30,487 nucleotides of DNA from IMG/VR virus record IMGVR_UViG_3300032331_000051, positions 1-30,487 of that record; one strand, given 5' to 3'. Under the pieces are notes generated by a model, which saw nothing but the letters and a program-made list of their open reading frames with translations, did not search any database and was not told where the DNA came from. Shown here piece after piece: positions 6,323-13,768 of this stretch (the stretch's first letter is position 1; every line of letters starts with the position of its first letter). Origin of the DNA: a virus. The position numbers and the translations under genes are program-made.

Positions 6323-8494
6323 ATGGCTGACAGTTTTGTACCACCTGCTGAAGTCAGATCCAACGCCAAGCGTGGACTTGAATTAAGAGCAAAGCACAAC
6401 CGTGGTGGCACTGAAGTAGGGGTTGCGCGAGCGCGTGACCTATCTAACGGTTCAGGGCTATCATTAGAAACAATCAAACGCATGAATTCATTTTTTGCGC
6501 GGCACGAAGTGGACAAAAAGGGCGAAGGTTGGGGCAAGGACAGCGCAGGTTACATAGCATGGCTACTATGGGGCGGTGACGCTGGTTGGGCTTGGGCAAA
6601 AAGAGTTATCAGAGAAAATGAAACCAGGGAGAAATCATCAATGTCTAATCTAACAACAGCGTTTTTCAGTATTGAGAAAGCAGACCGCAACGCAGACGGC
6701 ACGATGACTGTGTACGGCAAAGCAACAGACGACAGCATTGACATTGATCAGCAGATCTGCGACGGCGATTGGTTAGACCGCGCAATGCCTCACTGGTTTA
6801 AGTCAGGCGGCAACATCAGAGAGCAACACAGCAACATCGCAGCAGGCGTAGCAACAGACTATGAAGCAAAGGCTGACGGACATTACATTTCTGCACTTGT
6901 CGTAGATCCAGTTTCAGTTAAAAAGGTTGAGACAGGCGTACTCAAAGGGTTCAGCATTGGAATTAAGAACCCACGCGTGACACGCGACAAGTCAGCAGCA
7001 AACGGGCGTATTGTGGACGGACAAATTGTTGAGGTGAGCCTTGTGGATCGTCCAGCCAACCCTAACTGCCAGTTGGTTTTGGCTAAGTCAGCCAGTGGCG
7101 ATGAAACTGTGGTTCAAGTTGAGGATCTAATTGAGAAGGAAGATAAGCCAGACTACGAAAACATGCTGCCTGGTGGCGAAAGATCCGAGCCTGCTGACAA
7201 GGATCTATACAACCGAGTCAAGGCTGAAGCCAAAGAAAAGTTTGACGTGTACCCAAGCGCAGTAGCCAATTCATGGGTGGTCAATGAGTACAAAAAGCGT
7301 GGCGGAAAATACAAAGCCAAGACCAAAAAATCATTACAATCTGAGGACACAAACACGGAAGAAGGAAACACAATGGCAACAGAAACTATCTCAGTACCAA
7401 AGTCCATTGTGGGCGACATTTTGAAGTTTGACAAGGTTCAATTTGAGGCAGCACGCGACGCGCTTGCCAACCTTGTTTCAATTGAAGCAGAAGCAATGAA
7501 AGAGGGTCACAACGAGATCCAGTCAATTGCTCACCTGCTTGAAGCGATCAGTCACCTACACGCTTGGTATGAAGGTGAAGAAGCAGAAGGTGAAGTTGTG
7601 GAAGAGATTATTGAAATGTCAGCCGATAAGAGCAGTCACGTTAAATCAACAATTGGTTGCGACTGCGCAGGGTGCATGGCTTGTGAAAAAGCAGGCGGGT
7701 GCAAGGGCGAAATGTGCAAGGGTCATGACGGTAAATCAATGACTAAGACAAACGTCACTGAGGACAGTGCAGCAACAGGCGCTGAGGACATGATTGTTGC
7801 GGAGAAGTCTCAGCACGCAAAAGAAATGATGCCAAACAAGGGTGAAACACTTGCAGAGTTTAAGGCACGTTGCAAGGAAGCAGGAATGGACGACGATTAC
7901 GCAAAAGAGTGCTATTCAAAATACATGGCTGCTGAAAAAGAAAACAAGAAGTCAGCCAACATGGACAAGTGCTTGGAGTGCGGTTGCCACGCACCTGAAG
8001 AAACACACGGGCGCGTTGATGTAACAACAGCCGACATGGTTTCACCAAGTGAAACACCTAAGTCTGCTGACGCAGATGAAGTGGTTGCTGAAGAAGCAAC
8101 TGAAGAAGCAACTGAAGAAGTGACTGAAGAAGTCACACCAGATAATTCCACTGAAGATAATTCAGCGGATCTTAATGCCATAGTAGAGCAAGTGGTAGAA
8201 AGCGCAACAAAAGCACTCAAATCAGAGATTGCTTCGCTTGTCGCTGCAAAAGAGGCAGCACAGGAGAAAGCAATAGGTTTGGAGACTGAGTTAGCACAAG
8301 CCAAATCTCTCGCAGTGGCGGGTGGACCAAAGCGAACAGCACGACCATTAGGGGGAACCTCAAATGAGTTAGTGCTCAAAGCAGCCACCTACAAAGCGAA
8401 AGCAAATGCAGCAACAGACCCAGATCTTGCTAAGGGTTACAAGGCGTTAGCGGATAAGTTTTACGCTGAAGCCAACGAAACCCTGAACAAGTAA
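6323..8494 (+). CDS. Capsid maturation protease with fused scaffold
   Basis: A 723-residue polyprotein, much longer than a free HK97-type prohead protease (about 200). Residues 1-106 form a conserved-looking tryptophan-rich module (YIAWLLWGGDAGWAWAKRV). The protease follows, with likely triad H169 (REQHSN), S211 (GFSIGI) and E237 (VEVSLVDRP). A DUF5872-like module (VYPSAVANSWVV, KKRGGKYK) spans about residues 278-332. The rest is scaffold-like: cysteine clusters at 446-465 and 550-555, an acidic Glu/Thr repeat (about 590-615), a coiled coil (about 630-665) and a basic tail. The first ATG lacks a clear ribosome binding site, whereas in-frame starts at 6641 and 7373 have good ones. The protein sits directly before the major capsid gene, as expected. 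Confidence 0.9.
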   Translation: MADSFVPPAEVRSNAKRGLELRAKHNRGGTEVGVARARDLSNGSGLSLETIKRMNSFFARHEVDKKGEGWGKDSAGYIAWLLWGGDAGWAWAKRVIRENETREKSSMSNLTTAFFSIEKADRNADGTMTVYGKATDDSIDIDQQICDGDWLDRAMPHWFKSGGNIREQHSNIAAGVATDYEAKADGHYISALVVDPVSVKKVETGVLKGFSIGIKNPRVTRDKSAANGRIVDGQIVEVSLVDRPANPNCQLVLAKSASGDETVVQVEDLIEKEDKPDYENMLPGGERSEPADKDLYNRVKAEAKEKFDVYPSAVANSWVVNEYKKRGGKYKAKTKKSLQSEDTNTEEGNTMATETISVPKSIVGDILKFDKVQFEAARDALANLVSIEAEAMKEGHNEIQSIAHLLEAISHLHAWYEGEEAEGEVVEEIIEMSADKSSHVKSTIGCDCAGCMACEKAGGCKGEMCKGHDGKSMTKTNVTEDSAATGAEDMIVAEKSQHAKEMMPNKGETLAEFKARCKEAGMDDDYAKECYSKYMAAEKENKKSANMDKCLECGCHAPEETHGRVDVTTADMVSPSETPKSADADEVVAEEATEEATEEVTEEVTPDNSTEDNSADLNAIVEQVVESATKALKSEIASLVAAKEAAQEKAIGLETELAQAKSLAVAGGPKRTARPLGGTSNELVLKAATYKAKANAATDPDLAKGYKALADKFYAEANETLNK
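7373..8494 (+). CDS. Nested in-frame scaffold product (putative internal start)
   Basis: Inside the protease/scaffold gene an ATG at 7373, codon 351 of the long frame, is preceded by AAGGAA (7362-7367) at 5 nt. The product would be 373 residues containing only the scaffold part: helical N-terminus, cysteine clusters, acidic repeats, coiled coil. Lambda makes its scaffold Nu3 from an internal start in the protease gene C, so this layout is known in principle. That this start is used here is inferred. Confidence 0.5.
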   Translation: MATETISVPKSIVGDILKFDKVQFEAARDALANLVSIEAEAMKEGHNEIQSIAHLLEAISHLHAWYEGEEAEGEVVEEIIEMSADKSSHVKSTIGCDCAGCMACEKAGGCKGEMCKGHDGKSMTKTNVTEDSAATGAEDMIVAEKSQHAKEMMPNKGETLAEFKARCKEAGMDDDYAKECYSKYMAAEKENKKSANMDKCLECGCHAPEETHGRVDVTTADMVSPSETPKSADADEVVAEEATEEATEEVTEEVTPDNSTEDNSADLNAIVEQVVESATKALKSEIASLVAAKEAAQEKAIGLETELAQAKSLAVAGGPKRTARPLGGTSNELVLKAATYKAKANAATDPDLAKGYKALADKFYAEANETLNK

Positions 8495-8522
8495 CCAAAC
8501 CTAACCGAAAGGAACCACAACT

Positions 8523-10187
8523 ATGGCTGAAATGCCACGCGCTAAAGATCTGTTTGACGGATCTAGCCCTGTTGAGGCTGCTGAACGTATGGATCAATAC
8601 ACTGCTGAACTTAGCAAGTCATTGAGCAACGCTTCAACAGTTCCAGGACAAGCACCAGCACCAGACGCTACAACACAGTTGGAAATGCTTGCAGCAAGCA
8701 AGTCACTTTCACCTGATGCAGCAGCAGGACTTCAGAATGCATTAGCGGCACAGCGCCTAGCAATGCAGGACATTCAGAAGGACATTACTCTCACAAGCCC
8801 ACTCAGTACATCATTTGCTGCGTTTGACTTGGAAGCACCTTCAAAGTTACTTACACCACGTCCAACACCTCTACGTAACCGTATTCCACGCAAGAAGGGC
8901 GTAGGCACATCACACCGTGTCAAGCGTATTCTTGGATACACAGGTACAGGTACAGGCGGAGTAGGCAACACATGGCCAGGTATCACAGAAAGCAGCACAG
9001 CAACATTTGGATCAATCAACTACGAGCGTGGTCCAAAGATTTCATACTCTGCTGACGATCTAGTACTGCCATACAACTCATACTCACTATCTGACTCAGT
9101 ATCATTTGATGCTAATTTCTCAGGTTTGGGTTATCAGGATCTACGCCAACTATCATCAACCTCAACTCTATACGCAACAATGCTTATGGAAGAGCGCATG
9201 ATGCTTATGGCACGCGGTACTGCTTCAGGTTATTCTGGCGCACTTACAGCACCTACATTCACGCTTGCTTCACCAGTAGCATCAGGACAGACAGCACTTG
9301 CAGCAAACACTTACTACGTCAACGTAACAACTGACGCTGGTATTTCTGTAAACGGTTTTGGTGAGTCAATTCTTGGAACAGAAGCCTCAACAGCAGTTGC
9401 TTCAGGTGACGTACTAACAATTGCAGTTGGAACAGCGGTAACAGGCGCACTTGGTTACAACATCTACGTTGGAACCGCAACAGGCGCAGCAAACTTGAAG
9501 TACCAGGGAACATTAAAGGGAACTGGCACATTCACAATTCAAGGTGCTGGAACAACAGGGCTAACAGGTAACAACGCTGCTTTCACAACAACTGGCGCTG
9601 CTGCAACACGTGCTTCTGCTGATACATCTGCTTACGCAACAGGCTATGACGGCATTTTGCCAACAGTGCTTGGAGCAAACTCAGGTTACAACAACACAAT
9701 CAACAGCACATTCTCTACCTCTAACCCAGGCGTGGAATACCAGGCTGTTTTTGCTAACTTGTACCAGAACGTCAAAGCAGATCCAGACATGGTTCTAATG
9801 AACGGAAATGATCGTAAGCAACTTTCAGACGCAATTAAGAACGGCTCAACAGCCAACTACCGTTTGACAATTGACAATCCAGGCGCAACAGGAACCACAT
9901 ACGGTTCTATTGTTACTGGACTTCAGAACGAAGTAACAGGTAAGTCAGTGGACATCGTGGTACACCCATGGTTGAACTCAGGCGTATCACCTGTTCTATC
10001 ATTCACACTTCCAATCCCTGACACAGAGGTATCTGACGTCTGGGCGAACTTCCTGGTTCAGGACTACATGGGTATCCAGTGGCCAGTAACTCAGTTCACC
10101 TACGACTTCTCAACATACTTCCGTGGCACATTCTTCTGTACTGCTCCAGCATGGAACGGTGCAGTATCAGGAATTGTGTCTGCTTAA
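8523..10187 (+). CDS. Major capsid protein, HK97 fold, with inserted beta domain
   Basis: A 554-residue protein, long for this family. The N-terminal 120 residues are helical and charged, like the delta domain removed by the maturation protease. The capsid body begins near residue 125 and resumes near residue 370, ending in a beta-rich stretch with PDTEVSDVWANFLVQDYMG. Between about residues 240 and 360 lies a Thr/Ala/Gly-rich stretch (TYYVNVTTDAG, GYNIYVGTATGA) that reads as an immunoglobulin/fibronectin-like domain, probably displayed on the capsid surface. AAAGGAA (8508-8514) precedes the ATG at 8 nt. A GC-rich hairpin follows the gene. Confidence 0.92.
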   Translation: MAEMPRAKDLFDGSSPVEAAERMDQYTAELSKSLSNASTVPGQAPAPDATTQLEMLAASKSLSPDAAAGLQNALAAQRLAMQDIQKDITLTSPLSTSFAAFDLEAPSKLLTPRPTPLRNRIPRKKGVGTSHRVKRILGYTGTGTGGVGNTWPGITESSTATFGSINYERGPKISYSADDLVLPYNSYSLSDSVSFDANFSGLGYQDLRQLSSTSTLYATMLMEERMMLMARGTASGYSGALTAPTFTLASPVASGQTALAANTYYVNVTTDAGISVNGFGESILGTEASTAVASGDVLTIAVGTAVTGALGYNIYVGTATGAANLKYQGTLKGTGTFTIQGAGTTGLTGNNAAFTTTGAAATRASADTSAYATGYDGILPTVLGANSGYNNTINSTFSTSNPGVEYQAVFANLYQNVKADPDMVLMNGNDRKQLSDAIKNGSTANYRLTIDNPGATGTTYGSIVTGLQNEVTGKSVDIVVHPWLNSGVSPVLSFTLPIPDTEVSDVWANFLVQDYMGIQWPVTQFTYDFSTYFRGTFFCTAPAWNGAVSGIVSA

Positions 10188-10208
10188 TAACTGAATAGAT
10201 AAGGCAAG

Positions 10209-10237
10209 GGGGGTGCGTTCCACGTGAGCGCACCCCC
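10209..10237 (+). terminator. GC-rich hairpin after the major capsid gene
   Basis: GGGGGTGCG (10209-10217) and CGCACCCCC (10229-10237) form a perfect 9-bp stem with an 11-nt loop. There is no T-tract, only ACTTATACT, so it may be a partial terminator, a pause site or an mRNA-stabilising end that sets capsid protein mRNA apart from downstream genes. Confidence 0.6.
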
Positions 10238-10240
10238 ACT

Positions 10241-10260
10241 TATACTAGAGAGGGCAAACA
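10241..10260 (+). promoter_or_regulatory. Putative promoter (-10-like TATACT) followed by GGCAAACA
   Basis: TATACT (10241-10246) resembles a -10 element and is followed after 6 nt by GGCAAACA, which ends at the A of the start codon. No good -35 is visible at 17 nt (TTCCAC). The same arrangement occurs before the tail chaperone gene (13183-13202), which is the main support. If it is real, the transcript would have a very short leader. Confidence 0.35.
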
Positions 10261-10535
10261 TGGCAAGATTGGTAGCATCAGACAAAGGCGTACGCGAAAC
10301 TGAAGTCAACGGGCGTTTATACAAGCCTGATCGTGGCGGGATCTACAACGTAGATAGCCCAAGTGCAGCAAGAGCAATGAAGGCTGAAGGTTTTTTTGAA
10401 GCAACACTCACTCCATACTCACAAGGGGACGTTGCAAAAGGATTTACTTGCGTAGAATGCGGTTTTGGATCTTGGTTTCGTAAGTGTTCGCGTTGCGGTC
10501 ACACAAACGGGGAACCACAAAGGGACGGGGAATAA
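10260..10535 (+). CDS. Zinc-ribbon protein of the head-tail region
   Basis: A 91-residue protein. The N-terminal part is short and mixed, with a segment GGIYNVDSPSAARAMKAEGF that looks like a small alpha/beta module seen in phage head proteins. The C-terminus carries C64xxC67 and C76xxC79, a compact zinc ribbon. The ATG at 10260 was chosen because GAGAGGG (10248-10254) precedes it; an upstream GTG (10224) would lie within the hairpin. It sits between the capsid and connector genes, so a minor head or completion role is likely. Confidence 0.75.
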   Translation: MARLVASDKGVRETEVNGRLYKPDRGGIYNVDSPSAARAMKAEGFFEATLTPYSQGDVAKGFTCVECGFGSWFRKCSRCGHTNGEPQRDGE

Positions 10536-10538
10536 GAC

Positions 10539-11429
10539 ATGGCAACAGGTATCACGCTTGACACAATTGACGAAGAGAGTGCTTACCTTACCGTTGCAGA
10601 GTTCAAAAACGCGCCTACCTCACTGGACATCAACAACCTAGTTTCAGGCGGCAACCAAGCAGCGCAAGATGCAGAATTAGCAAACGTCATTTTGCGTGCT
10701 TCTTCATACATGAACGAGTACCTAAACCAAAACCTTGTAGCAAAGCGAAACACAGAGACTCAGCGAGTGCGCGTCAATAACCAAGGCTACGTTGCGTTGC
10801 ACCCAAACAACAACCCTATTGTTGCGCTGGAGTCATTTTTATACGGCGCAAGCCCAAATGACCTGCAAACCTTGACAGATCCTTCGCAATGTTGGTTTGA
10901 GTCTCAGCAGGTATTGGTGCCACTATCTCAAATGGCAGCAACCTATTCCAGCGCTGGTCCATTATCTTTTGGTGGCTCAACGACACGCCAGCAATTGTTT
11001 ACTAAATACACATACGTTGCAGGATACGTCAATACAACCATTGTGACCGCTACTGCTGCCGCAACTTCATTGACCGTTGCCAGCGGATTGGGAATTATCG
11101 CAGGCAGTTCATTGCGGATCTACGACGGGGCAAATTCAGAGACAGTAACAGTTGCTTCAACCTACACTTACGGTTCTACCACTGTTCCTTTGACCTCAGC
11201 GCTGGGTTTTACGCACGCTGCGGGCGTAGCCATGGGAAACCTACCAACTGCTATTAAACAGGCTTGTATCCTCATTACGTCAGCGTTTATCCGTGTTCGC
11301 GGTGACAAGTCAAACACAATGCAAATTACAACCCGCGCTCAGGGCAGTGAGATTACAGGCAACACACGCTACGGCAATGAAATTCAATTAGCGCTTGACA
11401 TGGTAAATCTCTACCGCAGGATACGATAA
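10539..11429 (+). CDS. Head-tail connector (adaptor) protein with inserted beta domain
   Basis: A 296-residue protein. The helical N-terminus (NVILRASSYMNEYLNQNL) and helical C-terminus (LPTAIKQACILITSAFIRVR) are typical of gp6/gp15-type adaptors that bind under the portal. In between, about residues 165-230, sits an insertion with a typical actinophage pattern (SLTVASGLG, SLRIYDG, ETVTVAS, FTHAAGVAM), which reads as a small beta barrel. Usual connectors are 100-170 residues, so the extra length comes from this insert and the flanking loop. Its last base is the first base of the next gene's ATG. Confidence 0.8.
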   Translation: MATGITLDTIDEESAYLTVAEFKNAPTSLDINNLVSGGNQAAQDAELANVILRASSYMNEYLNQNLVAKRNTETQRVRVNNQGYVALHPNNNPIVALESFLYGASPNDLQTLTDPSQCWFESQQVLVPLSQMAATYSSAGPLSFGGSTTRQQLFTKYTYVAGYVNTTIVTATAAATSLTVASGLGIIAGSSLRIYDGANSETVTVASTYTYGSTTVPLTSALGFTHAAGVAMGNLPTAIKQACILITSAFIRVRGDKSNTMQITTRAQGSEITGNTRYGNEIQLALDMVNLYRRIR

Positions 11430-11917
11430 TGGCAGGGCGCACAGGGGTACGCGCGACAATTTATTCATTCTTGTCCACGCCACAAATTACAAATCTCAAT
11501 CAAATCTTTACTTCATTTCCAAAGCGTATTGATTTCAATGTCAATACAACGCCTGGATCCGACTCACGCGCTGCTGCAATTATCTTTATTGCGTCTGAGA
11601 CTGAAAGCCGCATTGCTATTGGCGGTGCAACCAGCGGTATCAAGCGCGTTGATTACACAATTATTCTTCAGATCTACCAGCACTCATTTGAGCGCAATGC
11701 AGAAGCAGCAATGACAAGTTTTGATACGCTTATTGACGCTATCAAAACACGCCTACGTTCAGATCACCGATTTGGGGATACGAACGGTACTTTGGTATGG
11801 CAAGGCGCTGAACCGCGTATCACAACGCGCTACGGCGAACCTTCAACGGCTGAAGAAGGCATGACGGAAACGTATGCTGAGGTAGAATTTGAAGTAACCG
11901 AAATGATCTACGCATAG
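11429..11917 (+). CDS. Tail terminator / head-tail joining protein
   Basis: A 162-residue alpha/beta protein with the pattern of tail terminators (lambda gpU-like): an N-terminal helix followed by a strand (YSFLSTPQITNLNQIFTSFP), a central strand VDYTIILQIYQHS, a long helix AEAAMTSFDTLIDAIKTRL, and a C-terminal strand YAEVEFEVTEMIY. Such proteins form the hexamer that ends tail polymerisation and joins the head. Its position between connector and tail tube supports this. The ATG overlaps the stop of the connector (TAATG). Confidence 0.75.
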   Translation: MAGRTGVRATIYSFLSTPQITNLNQIFTSFPKRIDFNVNTTPGSDSRAAAIIFIASETESRIAIGGATSGIKRVDYTIILQIYQHSFERNAEAAMTSFDTLIDAIKTRLRSDHRFGDTNGTLVWQGAEPRITTRYGEPSTAEEGMTETYAEVEFEVTEMIYA

Positions 11918-11926
11918 GGAGAACAA

Positions 11927-12115
11927 ATGAAGTACAAATACAATGGAACCGACTCACGCGTGTTCCCTACGTTGGGGATCATCGTGAACCCAGGTGACGA
12001 ATTTGAAGCACCTGATAACTTAGACGTGCCTAATGTTGTACCAGCAGGCGCACACAAAGCAAACCCAGTACCACCAGCCACGTCTGCCGCGTCAGACAAA
12101 ACATTAGGAGAGTGA
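11927..12115 (+). CDS. Small hypothetical protein between tail terminator and tail tube
   Basis: A 62-residue protein with GGGAG upstream of the ATG. The first 35 residues look like short strands (KYKYNGTDSRVFPTLGIIV, then NPGDEFEAPD); the rest is a proline/alanine-rich tail. Similar small proteins occur at this place in many actinophages. I do not recognise a function. Confidence 0.7.
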   Translation: MKYKYNGTDSRVFPTLGIIVNPGDEFEAPDNLDVPNVVPAGAHKANPVPPATSAASDKTLGE

Positions 12116-12119
12116 ATAA

Positions 12120-13106
12120 ATGTCAGTACAAAATAGCGTACGCAGTTTTATAGGTATCGCAAAAGAGACAACAAAGGGAACAGCGGTTGCACCAACCGAC
12201 TATCTATTGGTAATGGGCGATAGCGTCAAGCCAGCAGACATTATTGATCCTTTGTACGATAAGGGACTACGCGGTGCATTGGTAGATAGTTACAACTACA
12301 TTCCAGGGCGCACACGTTCAACTTTTGATTTCAGTTCAGCAGGCTTTCCTGACGGCATTGGTTATGCGCTGACAGGTATTTTGGGATCTTGTGCAACAGT
12401 AGGCGCTTCAGCACCTTACACGCACACAATCTCATTGAAGAACAGCCTCACAGCAGCAGCAGACGCTCAGCCATTGTCCTACACAATCACTGACTTCTAC
12501 GCAGCAGCAGTGCGCGCTTATCCTGGTTTGCAATTTACAGACTTCTCATTGAAGTTCAATGCTGACGGGCTATTAGAGTACGACGCAAAGACAACAGGTT
12601 GGGGATCTTCATCAGCCTCAACTCCAACACCTACTTTTGGCACAGTGCTTCCAACTCCAGTTTGGTACGGTACTGTTTCAATTGGTGGATCTTCAGTAAG
12701 CAACGCAGTGTCAGGTAACATTGACATGAAGCGACCAGTAACCCCTGTTTACGGTATCTCTAACACACAAAACCCTTACTCAGTGTTTGTGGGCGCGTTG
12801 GAGACAACAGGCAAATTTACTTTTGCTATGGAGGACAACACAGAACTCACACGCTTCCTAACCAACACTCAACCAGCAATCATTTTGAACTGGTCACAGG
12901 GAACAGGTGCAGCACTAACTCAGATCCAAGCAACAATCACAAAGGGCGCATACACAGCGGCAGTGATTGAGCGTGGACAAGATTACGTACAGATCTCAGT
13001 TGATCTCAACGCACAGGGTAATACCACTGACGCTGGTTCAACAGGCGGATTTGGCAACATCAAGTGGGAACTAAAGAATGCGAAAGCATCTGGTACCTAC
13101 GCGTAA
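12120..13106 (+). CDS. Major tail (tube) protein
   Basis: A 328-residue, beta-rich protein placed between tail terminator and tail chaperone, the usual position of the tube subunit. Early residues FIGIAKETTKGTAVAPTDYL are typical of this family. Later segments alternate strands and Gly/Ser/Thr loops. The length above 200 suggests an additional surface domain at one end. An 11-bp inverted repeat with a long loop and a promoter-like module follow the gene. Confidence 0.87.
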   Translation: MSVQNSVRSFIGIAKETTKGTAVAPTDYLLVMGDSVKPADIIDPLYDKGLRGALVDSYNYIPGRTRSTFDFSSAGFPDGIGYALTGILGSCATVGASAPYTHTISLKNSLTAAADAQPLSYTITDFYAAAVRAYPGLQFTDFSLKFNADGLLEYDAKTTGWGSSSASTPTPTFGTVLPTPVWYGTVSIGGSSVSNAVSGNIDMKRPVTPVYGISNTQNPYSVFVGALETTGKFTFAMEDNTELTRFLTNTQPAIILNWSQGTGAALTQIQATITKGAYTAAVIERGQDYVQISVDLNAQGNTTDAGSTGGFGNIKWELKNAKASGTYA

Positions 13107-13116
13107 ATAGATCCAA

Positions 13117-13173
13117 GCATTGGGGCGGTCAGGTTGATTGCGAGTGCCTTCCCGCGATCCCGCGCCCCAATGC
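13117..13173 (+). terminator. Inverted repeat after the tail tube gene
   Basis: GCATTGGGGCG (13117-13127) pairs perfectly with CGCCCCAATGC (13163-13173). The loop is 35 nt and includes the small hairpin-forming CGCGATCCCGCG (13153-13164, overlapping the arm by 2 nt). There is no T-tract. It lies between tail tube and chaperone genes, where a drop in transcription is expected. Confidence 0.5.
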
Positions 13174-13182
13174 CCTATCTAG

Positions 13183-13202
13183 TATGATCAGGAAGGCAAA
13201 CA
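13183..13202 (+). promoter_or_regulatory. Putative promoter (-10-like TATGAT) followed by GGCAAACA
   Basis: TATGAT (13183-13188) matches the -10 consensus at five of six positions and is followed after 6 nt by GGCAAACA (13195-13202). Spacing and the octamer are identical to the module at 10241-10260, and both stand just after a hairpin. No clear -35 is present. Confidence 0.4.
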
Positions 13203-13217
13203 AACTATGGAGGCACA

Positions 13218-13574
13218 ATGTCAAAAAAAGTAACATTACCGTCAGGCGCAACAGTCACCTTTAAAGATCCTGCCGCACTACGCGTTAAAGATCGCAAGCG
13301 CGTTATGCGCGTTACAGATGAGGCTGAGGGTGGAGATCTATCCAAAGCAATGGCGCTAACAGACGCATTGTTGGCAATGCTTATTGCTGATTGGTCATTT
13401 GATTTGATTATCCCGTCAGTTAAGGTTGAGACGCTAGGCGAACTCACAATGGAAGATTATGACTTTCTGGTTGAAGAAACCAAGGAAGCGCAAAAGTCAC
13501 TGTTCCCAAAGTTGGGTAAAACAGAAGAGACTGAGGCAGACCCAAAAGCCCTTACCGACAACTTGAACGATTAA
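13218..13574 (+). CDS. Tail assembly chaperone, short form (gpG-like)
   Basis: A 118-residue protein: N-terminal strand-loop region typical of these chaperones (VTLPSGATVTFKDP), a helical middle and an acidic C-terminus. It lies between tail tube and tape measure, as tail chaperones do, and would coat the tape measure during tail assembly. TGGAGG (13208-13213) precedes the ATG. A slippery CCCAAAA at 13541-13547 near the 3' end gives a longer product. Confidence 0.88.
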   Translation: MSKKVTLPSGATVTFKDPAALRVKDRKRVMRVTDEAEGGDLSKAMALTDALLAMLIADWSFDLIIPSVKVETLGELTMEDYDFLVEETKEAQKSLFPKLGKTEETEADPKALTDNLND

Positions 13575-13768
13575 AATGGGTTATCAAGGGTGGGCAAAGG
13601 CACGAAGCCTTTGTCTATCCTGATGACTATTGGTATTACTATCAGTTTGCGGATCGGTTTGGCTGGACACCTGACCAAGTAGATGAGTTACCTGCTGCAA
13701 CGGCAGATTGGCTTATTTCTATTGCAGCGACAGTTGAGAGCGCCAAAGCAGAAAGGGCGAACGAGTAA
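13218..13768 (+). CDS. Tail assembly chaperone, -1 frameshift product (gpGT-like)
   Basis: A -1 slip at CCCAAAA (codons CCA AAA; 13541-13547) joins 13218-13547 to the frame 13547-13768, giving about 183 residues. The added part contains aromatic-rich YPDDYWYYYQFADRFGW and a final helix. This downstream frame has no start codon with a ribosome binding site near its beginning. It has a stop at 13517-13519, so ribosomes must change frame after that and before the zero-frame stop at 13572-13574. CCCAAAA is the only classical slippery heptamer I find in that interval. The two-product chaperone is a conserved feature of long-tailed phages. Confidence 0.85.
13541..13547 (+). other. Slippery heptamer for -1 ribosomal frameshift
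   Basis: C CCA AAA in the zero frame of the tail chaperone. Both tRNAs can re-pair one base back as CCC AAA. Reading continues as S-P-Y-R-Q-L-E-R-L-K-W. Confidence 0.85.

Noticed and set aside
13505-13511. Earlier slippery-like CCCAAAG in the tail chaperone gene
   Set aside because: A -1 shift here meets TAA at 13517-13519 at once, so it cannot make the long product.
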